This document shows positions 1-6,248 of a stretch of 9,262 nucleotides of DNA, piece by piece. Within the stretch, counting starts at the first letter, position 1. The number at the start of each line of letters is the position of its first letter. The position numbers and the translations under genes are program-made. This DNA comes from Prevotellaceae bacterium (GTDB taxonomy: Bacteria > Bacteroidota > Bacteroidia > Bacteroidales > UBA932), in the NCBI GenBank assembly GCA_031287815.1, contig JAITSM010000142.1, positions 1 to 9,262 on the forward strand. Direction: 5' to 3'. The notes under the pieces are model-generated. The model searched no databases and was not told the DNA's origin. It worked only from the letters and a program-made list of their open reading frames with translations.

Positions 1-227
1 TTGCCGGAAGTCGTGTTGTCGGCATTTACTTTTAGAAAATCTACCCATACCCATATTTTAGCATTGTGTGTTTCTCCGATTACGATAGGAACATCGCTCC
101 ACGATATTCGGAATTTTACTACCGGCGAAACGGTGTATGTCGCTTCAAGCATTTGAATGCTAATGTGGCTTTGTGCACTTGTTGCAACGCTTATAAGCAT
201 TGCAAAAAAGAAAAATTTTGTTTTCAT
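1..227 (-). CDS. Secreted protein of a repeated family, 5' part only (runs off the left edge)
   Basis: I see about 75 codons from ATG (225-227, read on the minus strand) to the window edge with no stop. The N-terminus is a typical signal peptide: MKTK, a Phe-rich hydrophobic core, then a probable cleavage site after ATSA. The mature part continues with short beta-like stretches (KFRISW, AKIWVWVDFLKV). The gene at the right end has the same signal peptide (13 of the first 18 residues identical), the same spaced F-x-x-SW motif and the same WVWVDF motif, so the two are paralogues. From memory, similar proteins are found as multicopy secreted or surface proteins in Bacteroidales, but I cannot assign a function. 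The start is supported by conservation of the region just upstream in both copies. No Shine-Dalgarno sequence is visible; the ATG follows a T-run. The rest of the gene, including any sorting domain, is outside the window. Confidence 0.8.
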   Translation of the reverse strand, partial: MKTKFFFFAMLISVATSAQSHISIQMLEATYTVSPVVKFRISWSDVPIVIGETHNAKIWVWVDFLKVNADNTTSG

Positions 228-259
228 AAAAATGTTTTTTAAAAGTTAATATTGTTTTT

Positions 260-333
260 TTGCAGCTTTGGGATTGTTTTATTCAAGTACCCGCAAACAC
301 AAACGACCTTTATAAAACAATCCCCTGCTGCAA
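260..333 (-). promoter_or_regulatory. Start-proximal hairpin of the left leader
   Basis: The inner stem is a perfect 13-bp match: 270-282 pairs with 312-324 (GGGATTGTTTTAT and its complement). An outer stem of 7 bp pairs 260-266 with 327-333 (TTGCAGC/GCTGCAA). On the transcript the loop includes TTTGTGTTTG, which is also in the loop of the right copy. The outer stem ends 32 nt before the start codon. A role in translation control or mRNA stability is inference. It is not a classic terminator, because no long U-run follows directly and the gene starts just after it. Confidence 0.7.
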
Positions 334-395
334 TTTTATTTTCATTGCCACTTTTCACGATTTCTACTTTGGGTTGTGAAATTTTCTCATAAAGA

Positions 396-519
396 AAACG
401 TGAATTTCAATTTATAGCCGTCTGAGGTCTCGCAAACCCACCATCGAAAAATAAAATCAAATCCACGTTTATATATGCATGAATGCTTCGATGGTTGAAA
501 TTTTGCGAGTTTCAGACGC
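396..519 (-). promoter_or_regulatory. Large H-type pseudoknot in the left leader RNA
   Basis: Stem 1, read on the minus strand, has three stacked segments: 512-517 with 420-425 (GTCTGA/TCAGAC), 502-509 with 429-436 (CTCGCAAA/TTTGCGAG) and 487-495 with 440-448 (ACCATCGAA/TTCGATGGT), 23 bp in all. Its loop (451-470) then pairs with sequence beyond stem 1 (396-415). That second stem has 18 of 20 positions paired, counting one G-U, and contains AAACGTG/CACGTTT. The strand order stem 1a, 2a, 1b, 2b is an H-type pseudoknot. The right-hand leader has the same topology with different stem sequences. Function is unknown: a cis-regulatory RNA or a processed small RNA are both possible. Confidence 0.65.
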
Positions 520-547
520 TAATAAAAAAGAACATACTTAAACGGTG

Positions 548-578
548 CAAATATAAAACAATATTTTTTAATTGCAAC
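548..578 (-). promoter_or_regulatory. Bacteroidota-type promoter of the left secreted-protein gene
   Basis: On the minus strand the -7 element is TATATTTG (548-555), matching TAnnTTTG, and the -33 region is GTTG (575-578) with a 19-nt spacer. The right-hand unit has the same elements and spacer. Predicted transcription starts near 541, giving a leader of about 315 nt. Confidence 0.8.
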
Positions 579-592
579 TATTTTTGAAAAGA

Positions 593-702
593 TTTTACCC
601 CCCCCGAGTTAAGAACTAAAAGTTAAAAGTTAGCTAGCGCAAGCCAACTCTCCATTCTCCATTAAAAAAGCGCCCCTCACCCCTTCACCTCTTTTTTCCA
701 TT
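593..702. other. Intergenic spacer between divergent promoters
   Basis: No gene is visible here. The stretch begins with a run of eight C (598-605), then AGTTAA-type repeats (606-631), a weak imperfect hairpin (628-649, 7 of 8 pairs, loop AGCGCA), and a tandem CTCCATT (about 649-662). Such AGTTAA/CTCCATT low-complexity spacers are common between Bacteroidales genes. I see no clear terminator or operator. Confidence 0.5.
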
Positions 703-718
703 TATTTTTGTATTTTTG
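703..718 (+). promoter_or_regulatory. Tandem -7 elements before the three-gene operon
   Basis: TATTTTTG occurs twice back to back (703-710 and 711-718), each an exact match to TAnnTTTG. No convincing -33 TTTG lies about 19 nt upstream. Transcription would start around 717-725, leaving a 5' leader of only about 20-30 nt before the ATG at 747. This argues against any start codon inside 703-718, although the frame is open there. Confidence 0.6.
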
Positions 719-746
719 TACCCTTATTACGAAAACAGTAACAGCA

Positions 747-3224
747 ATGAAAAAACAATCAGGTAAGGCAGCGGTTAGAAAAACGGCTGCGGCACAGCCG
801 GCGGCAAAACCAGTACGGAAGCCGGCTATCATTGAAAAATTTGTACCCGCGCTATTTCCCCGTTGGGTGTATGCCGTTATCGTGGCGTTTTGCTTCGCCA
901 TTTACGGCAATACCCTTTGGAACGAGTTTGCGCTGGACGATACGATGGTGCTTACGCAAAATGAATTTGTGAAGGAAGGCATCAGCGGTATTCCGAAAAT
1001 TTTCAAGTACGATACATTCATCGGCCGCTACGGCGAACAGGTAACCAACCTTCCCGGCGGCCGCTACCGCCCCCTGTCGGTCGCGCTGCTGGCGGTGGAA
1101 TATGACCTTTTTGTAAATTCGGAAGTCAAGCAAATTATCCGCGATAAGCTGGACACGACGATTATGCAGCACAATGTCCCGCGGCAATACCTGGTGTGGG
1201 ACTTGCAGAGCCGGACAATCGACACCACGCAGGCGGAGCATGTGGTGGTGGGCAAAACCGCCCCCAAACAAAACGACGACGACGCGCCGCTGTATATGAA
1301 AACCTGGTTGCCCTATGCCAGCCATTTTATAAATATTGTATTGTATGCGCTGGTGGCGTGTTTTCTGTTTAAACTGTTGCAGCGGCTGTTCCCGGTGCGC
1401 GAGGCGGCGGGCTGGAAGTTACTGTTCAATGTGCCGGTGATTACTACGCTGCTTTTCATTGCGCACCCCGTGCATGTGGAAGCGGTGGCGAACATCAAGG
1501 GGCGCGACGAAATCATGACCTTTCTGGGCGCCCTCATGGCGCTGTTCTATACGCTGCGCTGGCTGGACACGCGGCAGCCGCAGTTCTTAATCATCACCTT
1601 CCTGTGCTTCCTGGCCGGCGCATTTTCAAAAGAAAACGCCTTGACCTTTTTGGCGATTATCCCGATAACGATTTATTTCGCGGGGCAGTATAAACTGAAA
1701 CATATTTTACTGTTCACCCTCTTGACCGCCGTGCCGGTATTCATGTTGCTGAAAGGGCAGGCGGCGGCATTCCTGTTTGTCGCCGCTTTCTTTGTGCTGC
1801 TTTTTGCCATGCCTTCGTCTTCCCGCCTCCGGACGCTTGCGTGGGCATTGCTCCCATCGTTTGCCGCCGCACTGGTTTTTACGTGCGTGCGCTGGAGCGT
1901 CATCAACATGGAGCCGCTGCCCGAAACGGAATTGATGAACAACCCGTTTTTGGGGATGCGTTCTATCGAAAAATATGCCAGCATTGTCTACGGGCTGGGG
2001 CGTTACCTGTGGCTGCTGATTTATCCCAACCCGCTGACGACGGACTATTATCCGTACCACATTCCGAAAGTGGTAATCAATAACGCCGGGACAAACGAAT
2101 TTATCAATACAATCAGCATCGCGCATCCGGCGGTGTGGGCGCCGCTGCTGATTTACGGCGCCATGTTCGCCTTTATCATTTGGGGTTTGTCGTCCAGCCG
2201 TAAAAATAATTACGCCTACGCCATCATTTGGTACCTTGTGCCGCTGAGCATTGTTTCCAACGTGTTTGTGATGATCGGCACGTTTATGAACGAACGGTTC
2301 GTGTATATTTCTTCGGTGGGCTTTTGTTTGGCGCTGGCCTATTTTATTATTGTTCATTTGCCGGCATGGATAAAGCGGGAAAATTATTACCGGTATACCG
2401 TGATTCTCTTCCTCGTCGCAACGCTCGGGTTGTATTCGGGGCAAAGCATCTCGCGCAATAAAGCGTGGTTCGACGATTTTACGCTCTCGACCACCGACGC
2501 GCGACAGTCGCCCAAAAGCGCCAAAGCCAACTACGACGCGGCGCGCGTGTACAACATCAAACTGCAATCGGCGCCGAACGACAGCATGCGCCTGGTGTAT
2601 ACGCGGCAAATTTACCAGTACGCCAAACGCGCGGTCGAAATACACCCGGTGTATGAAAATGCGCTGTCATTGTATTCCTGGGCGAACACCATGCTGGGAA
2701 ATACGTATCCCGACAGCATCGGGAAATATCCGCGCCAGCTTTCGATTAACCTGATGAAACAGCTGCTCCGCCGCAATCAGGGCACGCCGTTTGCTTTCGG
2801 GCCGCTGGGCGACTTGCTCGCCGCCTATCCCGACCCCGTTGAACGCGCCCGGCAGTGGGAGGAAGTCCTTAGCATTGCGCCCAACCGGTTTGAGCCGAAT
2901 TATCATCTCGGGCGTATCTACATGACCGAACTGGGAGACCCTGCCAAAGCGGTTCCTTACTTTGAAAAAGCCGCTTCGTTCGAGCCGAACAACGCCACCG
3001 CCCTGATAGATTTGGGCGCCGCCTATGGGAACTCCGGCAAGGGGGTAGAAGCGTTTAAAACATTTGAAAAAGTATTGCAGATAGCGCCGTCGGACACGCT
3101 GGCGCTGCGAAACCTGGAAGCGACCTACATCAATCTCGGCGATTATTTCAAAGCGAATGAAACCTACCAGCGCTACCTCGCTGTCGGCGGGCGGCAGCCG
3201 CAGATAGGAGTGGCCATACAATAA
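747..3224 (+). CDS. TMTC-like polytopic membrane protein with C-terminal TPRs (GT-C type glycosyltransferase family)
   Basis: The protein is 825 aa from the ATG at 747; the open frame extends upstream to 708, but that lies inside the promoter. It has a basic, Ala/Lys/Pro-rich N-tail (1-30) and a first membrane segment (about 41-58). An acidic DD pair follows at residues 64-65 (FALDD) in the first external loop, as in GT-C glycosyltransferases of the PMT/TMTC group. Next come many hydrophobic segments and the family signature HPVHVEAVANIKGRDE (240-255). A soluble C-terminal part carries about three tetratricopeptide repeats (about 713-815). By family it may transfer a sugar from a polyprenyl-linked donor to exported proteins; substrate and activity are inferred, and many bacterial members are uncharacterised. 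The first external loop is long, with about 70 residues between RYRPLS (107-112) and HFIN. It heads a tight operon and is followed after 6 nt by the Lnb-like gene, which suggests a shared envelope role. Confidence 0.8.
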   Translation: MKKQSGKAAVRKTAAAQPAAKPVRKPAIIEKFVPALFPRWVYAVIVAFCFAIYGNTLWNEFALDDTMVLTQNEFVKEGISGIPKIFKYDTFIGRYGEQVTNLPGGRYRPLSVALLAVEYDLFVNSEVKQIIRDKLDTTIMQHNVPRQYLVWDLQSRTIDTTQAEHVVVGKTAPKQNDDDAPLYMKTWLPYASHFINIVLYALVACFLFKLLQRLFPVREAAGWKLLFNVPVITTLLFIAHPVHVEAVANIKGRDEIMTFLGALMALFYTLRWLDTRQPQFLIITFLCFLAGAFSKENALTFLAIIPITIYFAGQYKLKHILLFTLLTAVPVFMLLKGQAAAFLFVAAFFVLLFAMPSSSRLRTLAWALLPSFAAALVFTCVRWSVINMEPLPETELMNNPFLGMRSIEKYASIVYGLGRYLWLLIYPNPLTTDYYPYHIPKVVINNAGTNEFINTISIAHPAVWAPLLIYGAMFAFIIWGLSSSRKNNYAYAIIWYLVPLSIVSNVFVMIGTFMNERFVYISSVGFCLALAYFIIVHLPAWIKRENYYRYTVILFLVATLGLYSGQSISRNKAWFDDFTLSTTDARQSPKSAKANYDAARVYNIKLQSAPNDSMRLVYTRQIYQYAKRAVEIHPVYENALSLYSWANTMLGNTYPDSIGKYPRQLSINLMKQLLRRNQGTPFAFGPLGDLLAAYPDPVERARQWEEVLSIAPNRFEPNYHLGRIYMTELGDPAKAVPYFEKAASFEPNNATALIDLGAAYGNSGKGVEAFKTFEKVLQIAPSDTLALRNLEATYINLGDYFKANETYQRYLAVGGRQPQIGVAIQ

Positions 3225-3230
3225 GCAACG

Positions 3231-4400
3231 ATGTGGCGCACTTGTTTACTCACTGTGGCGGCGGTTTGTTGCATGGCATTCGCCGCAAGCGGGCAGCCCT
3301 TTTCGCCGGCTACCCGCATTTCATTGCTCACCTGCGGCGCGGGCGACGAGTTGTACTCCACCTTTGGGCATAGCGCGGTGCGTGTATGCGATACCACCCG
3401 GCAGCTCGACCTGGTGTTTAATTACGGGACGTTTGATTTCAACGAGCCCCATTTCTATGCAAACTTTGTGCGCGGAAAGCTGAACTATATGCTGAGCGTA
3501 ACAAAGTTTGAAAACTTTATGTTCGCTTATGAAGCGGAACAGCGTTGGGTTTTGGAACAGACGCTCCACCTTGCGCCGGAACAGAAACAGAAAGTAGCCG
3601 CGTTTTTAATACGCAACAGCCTGCCCGAAAACAAATATTACCTCTACGATTTTTTGTTCGACAACTGCACCACCCGCATCCGCGATTTGCTGGAAACGGA
3701 ATGCGGCGGGCAGTTCGTCCTGCCCAACCAACCGCTCAACCGGCCTCCCACCTTCCGCGAGCTGCTGTACCCGCACCTGCAAACAATGCCCTGGTCGAAA
3801 TTAGGTATCGACCTGTTGTTGGGCAGCCGCACCGACCGTGTGGCAACGCCCCGCGAGTACCTGTTCCTGCCGGCATTCCTTTCGGAAGCTATGGACGGCG
3901 CCCTCCTCAACGGGCAGCCCGCAGTGGCGGAAAGCCGTTACCTCCTCCGTCCCGGCGCACAGCCGGCGCAGGGCGCGCCGTTCTTCACGCCGGCAATGCT
4001 GTTCGGATTGTTGCTGGTATTAGCCGGCCTGGCCACATGGATAAAACTGCCGTTAAAAGGCTTCGATGCCGCATGGTTCCTGCTTTTGGGATTGTTCGGC
4101 CTGTTCCTTTTGTTCATGTGGGCCGGCACCGACCATTATGTAACCAAAGCGAATTTTAATTTGCTATGGGCATTTCCGGCGCATGCGGTAGTGGCGGTGG
4201 CGCTGCTAAGGAAGCGGCGGCCGCGCTGGGTGAAGTGGTATTTTATTGGTACCTCGGCGGCGTGCATCCTGCTGTGCATTTTCTGGGCGCTGCTGCCGCA
4301 GCACCTGAACACTTCGCTCCTCTTTGTAACGCTGCTCACCGCCCTGCGGGCTTTTGGAGAAGCAAGAATAAAGCCGGCCATTCAACCTTTACCGTTATGA
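3231..4400 (+). CDS. Lnb/DUF4105-like periplasmic domain with multi-pass membrane C-terminus
   Basis: This 389-aa protein starts 6 nt after the preceding stop. A signal peptide or first membrane segment is visible at about 1-22 (LLTVAAVCCMAFAASG). The N-terminal domain has the DUF4105 hallmarks: LLTCGAGDELYSTFGHSA (32-49, His47) and YLYDFLFDNCTTRIRDLLE (Cys146). The His/Cys pair resembles a papain-like or NlpC-like active site. The family has been renamed for Lnb, an intramolecular lipoprotein N-acyl transferase of Gram-positive bacteria. In Bacteroidota the substrate is not known to me, so lipoprotein acyl transfer is a family-based guess. From about residue 250 there are four or five hydrophobic segments, with the conserved-looking pattern GTDHYVTKANFNLLW between two of them. 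The stop overlaps the next ATG (ATGA at 4397-4400), indicating translational coupling. Confidence 0.8.
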   Translation: MWRTCLLTVAAVCCMAFAASGQPFSPATRISLLTCGAGDELYSTFGHSAVRVCDTTRQLDLVFNYGTFDFNEPHFYANFVRGKLNYMLSVTKFENFMFAYEAEQRWVLEQTLHLAPEQKQKVAAFLIRNSLPENKYYLYDFLFDNCTTRIRDLLETECGGQFVLPNQPLNRPPTFRELLYPHLQTMPWSKLGIDLLLGSRTDRVATPREYLFLPAFLSEAMDGALLNGQPAVAESRYLLRPGAQPAQGAPFFTPAMLFGLLLVLAGLATWIKLPLKGFDAAWFLLLGLFGLFLLFMWAGTDHYVTKANFNLLWAFPAHAVVAVALLRKRRPRWVKWYFIGTSAACILLCIFWALLPQHLNTSLLFVTLLTALRAFGEARIKPAIQPLPL

Positions 4401-5167
4401 AATTCATTACATTCATATCGCTGTACCGCATGACAAAAGAAGAATATCACACCTTCATGTCCGAAGTGCTCGAACTGATAACCCAATCCAATTATACGGT
4501 AAAAACAGCCCTCGCCGACACGCTTCCTGATTTTGTCAACTTGCTGAAAAAAGCGAATACGATTACGCAAATTGTCGACAAAAACGGGGTAACGGAGCTG
4601 CTCGCCTCCACCGGTAAGTTGTGCGACGGCTTGTGCATCGCCATACAGACGATAGTGGAAGCCTACAGATACAGCCACCACAAAGAGGAGAAGGACATTG
4701 CGAAAAAATTAAAAACCCAGCTCCGGCAGTTCGAAGGAATTCATCTACTGCCCCCGAATATAAAAATCACAAAGATTTACCAGCTGCTGCGCGAACGGGA
4801 AGCGAGTAAAGAACTGTATAAACAGCTTCACCTGACAGCCTTCTGCAATGATTTGGCGGCCGCCGCAGAGATATACGACAAGCTCTACGGAGTCCATGCA
4901 AGCGTACAACCGAACAAAGCGCCCCCTGCTACCAGGAAGGATACCCGTTCAAAAATAGATGAAGCGTATTTCCGCATAAAGAACTCCATTGAGGTCGCTA
5001 CGCTGGTGTACGGCATAGCCCCCTACAAAAATTTTATAATAGAGCTCAATATACTTATCTATAAGGCGCGCGGAAAGATCAAGCAGAGGGAAAGAGCGCT
5101 TTTCAGAAAGGATCCTGACGCAAAACAAGCCATACTCCTTATGAAACAAAAAAGACGGCGCGTTTAG
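4397..5167 (+). CDS. Uncharacterised helical protein, probable DUF6261 family
   Basis: The protein is 256 aa from the ATG at 4397, whose ATGA overlaps the stop of the Lnb-like gene. A second ATG at 4430 (MTKEEYHTFM) is possible. There is no signal peptide or membrane segment. The sequence looks all-helical and charged, with a basic C-terminus (QKRRRV). The opening, with a short leader then EEYHTFMSEVLELI, and the length resemble DUF6261, a Bacteroidota family of unknown function; this assignment is from memory and moderate. It is the last gene of the operon, but its soluble character does not obviously fit the membrane neighbours. It ends in TAG, which shows TAG is used as a stop in this genome, and the last 4 nt overlap the convergent prenyltransferase gene. 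Confidence 0.75.
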   Translation: MKFITFISLYRMTKEEYHTFMSEVLELITQSNYTVKTALADTLPDFVNLLKKANTITQIVDKNGVTELLASTGKLCDGLCIAIQTIVEAYRYSHHKEEKDIAKKLKTQLRQFEGIHLLPPNIKITKIYQLLREREASKELYKQLHLTAFCNDLAAAAEIYDKLYGVHASVQPNKAPPATRKDTRSKIDEAYFRIKNSIEVATLVYGIAPYKNFIIELNILIYKARGKIKQRERALFRKDPDAKQAILLMKQKRRRV

Positions 5168-6027
5168 CAAAGAAAATCCGCTATCGCAAACACGCCGAAC
5201 AGCAGGCTGGCAATGCCGTTTGTAGTGGCAAAAGCGGCGTTTAGGCGGCTTAAATCGGAAGGCTTTACTATCAGGTGTTGGTAGAGTAATAGCCCACAAA
5301 ACAGCGTTGCCCCTGTGAAGTAGAAAATTCCGGCATGCAGCGCCCAGCCGGTAAACGCTACCAATATCGCCGCAATAATATGCAGTACGCCGGAAAACAG
5401 CATCGCGCCCCTGCGGCCGAAGCGGGCGGGAATGGAAAATAATTTTTCCTGCCTGTCGAACGCCTCGTCGGGCAAGGCGTAGAGAATGTCAAAACCGCTC
5501 ACCCAAAAAAGCGTTATCGCGGAAAACAGTACCGGCGGCAAAGCCATTGCCCCCGTTACAGCAATGTAGGCGGCTGTCGGGGCAATAGCAAGGCTTGTTC
5601 CCAAAACCAGGTGGCATCCCCACGTGAAGCGTTTGGTGAAACTGTACCCCACAATCACCAGCAGCGCCACCGGCGACAAGTACAGGCACAAACGGTTGAG
5701 TAGTCCGGCGGCCAGCACGAAAAACGCCGCATTCGCCACGCAAAACCACAACGCCCGCTGTGGAGTGATGACGCCGCGTGGTATTTCGCGGTTAGCGGTA
5801 CGCCGGTTGCGGGCGTCGAATTGCCGGTCGGCATAGCGGTTAAAGCTCATGGCGGCATTGCGGGCAAACACCATGCACGATAACATCCATACCAATGTTT
5901 GCCACTCGAACGCCGCGCCTGTCTGCGCATACGCCAACGCAAAACCAATGCACGCAAAAGGAAGCGCAAACACCGTATGCGAAAATTTGACAAGGGAAAA
6001 ATATTTTTTTATAGATAGACGGAGCAT
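5164..6027 (-). CDS. UbiA-family prenyltransferase (4-hydroxybenzoate polyprenyltransferase-like)
   Basis: This 287-aa integral membrane protein has both Asp-rich motifs of the UbiA superfamily. The first is NRYADRQFDARNRRTANREI (the NxxxD and NRRT parts bind the prenyl diphosphate through magnesium). The second is FDILYALPDEAFDR. About eight hydrophobic helices are visible, and the length is normal. It should attach a polyprenyl chain to an aromatic acid in quinone synthesis. Bacteroidota make menaquinone, so a role like MqnP in the futalosine route, or a UbiA-like step of unknown substrate, is more likely than ubiquinone synthesis; MenA is less likely by motif. I therefore give no symbol. 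It is monocistronic and convergent with the 747-5167 operon, with stop codons overlapping by 4 nt. Confidence 0.88.
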   Translation of the reverse strand: MLRLSIKKYFSLVKFSHTVFALPFACIGFALAYAQTGAAFEWQTLVWMLSCMVFARNAAMSFNRYADRQFDARNRRTANREIPRGVITPQRALWFCVANAAFFVLAAGLLNRLCLYLSPVALLVIVGYSFTKRFTWGCHLVLGTSLAIAPTAAYIAVTGAMALPPVLFSAITLFWVSGFDILYALPDEAFDRQEKLFSIPARFGRRGAMLFSGVLHIIAAILVAFTGWALHAGIFYFTGATLFCGLLLYQHLIVKPSDLSRLNAAFATTNGIASLLFGVFAIADFLC

Positions 6028-6049
6028 TTCTTTACCTGCTTTCTCGCTG

Positions 6050-6057
6050 CAAAGATA
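6050..6057 (-). promoter_or_regulatory. -7 element of the UbiA-family gene
   Basis: Read on the minus strand this is TATCTTTG, an exact TAnnTTTG match, about 22 nt before the ATG. No TTTG-like -33 element is found at the usual distance. That position is covered by the direct repeats at 6065-6097. Confidence 0.65.
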
Positions 6058-6064
6058 GCGAAAA

Positions 6065-6097
6065 TTTAATGTGAGTAATTGTTTAATGTGACTAATT
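6065..6097 (-). repeat. Two tandem 16-bp direct repeats upstream of the UbiA-family promoter
   Basis: TTTAATGTGAGTAATT (6065-6080) and TTTAATGTGACTAATT (6082-6097) differ at one base and are spaced 17 bp apart. They lie immediately upstream of the -7 element, where the -33 element would be. The arrangement suits two sites for a regulator, but no known regulator motif is recognised and the AT-rich context allows chance. Confidence 0.5.
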
Positions 6098-6198
6098 ATT
6101 TATCGTAAATTAACCGCCGCCCAAGAAAGTTGCATTTACTACTTGAATCTACGAATTGTTTAATGCTTACCACCATATTTTTTTACCCATACAAACGC

Positions 6199-6232
6199 AA
6201 AGAGAGCTGTTATTTTCATAACAGCTCTCTTT
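6199..6232 (-). terminator. Hairpin terminator after fabF
   Basis: A perfect 15-bp stem (6199-6213 with 6218-6232, AAAGAGAGCTGTTAT and its complement) closes a 4-nt loop. On the fabF transcript the loop reads GAAA, a stable GNRA tetraloop. It lies 17 nt after the fabF stop, and the 3' arm ends in UCUCUUU. The base has A/T complementarity, so it could work in either direction, but the UbiA-family gene reads away from it. It closes the acpP-fabF unit. Confidence 0.85.
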
Positions 6233-6248
6233 GATATGGAAAAATACC

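Larger units (their letters stand above)
225..592 (-). repeat. Left copy of an inverted repeated unit (promoter, leader, signal peptide start)
   Basis: This segment matches 8682-9095 on the other strand in order and spacing. Shared parts are a 29-bp identical promoter block (562-590), a -7 element, a two-stem pseudoknot, a start-proximal hairpin, an AT-rich stretch containing AACAATATTAA, and the first codons of a signal peptide. Similarity is patchy: the promoter and the last 100 nt are well conserved, while the pseudoknot stems share topology but little sequence. There are no target-site duplications or transposase, so I treat it as a duplicated gene head and not as an insertion sequence. 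Confidence 0.75.

Noticed and set aside
708..746. N-terminal extension of the TMTC-like protein by 13 residues
   Set aside because: The extension starts inside the tandem -7 promoter elements at 703-718, so it would not be in the mRNA; ATG at 747 fits better.
1707..2645. Long open frame on the minus strand (about 312 codons)
   Set aside because: Antisense shadow of the TMTC-like gene, rich in Arg/His/Gln with low-complexity composition and no start context.
4166..4396. Upstream extension of the third operon gene
   Set aside because: It overlaps the Lnb-like gene in another frame and encodes Ala/Gly-rich shadow sequence; the ATGA-coupled start at 4397 is natural.
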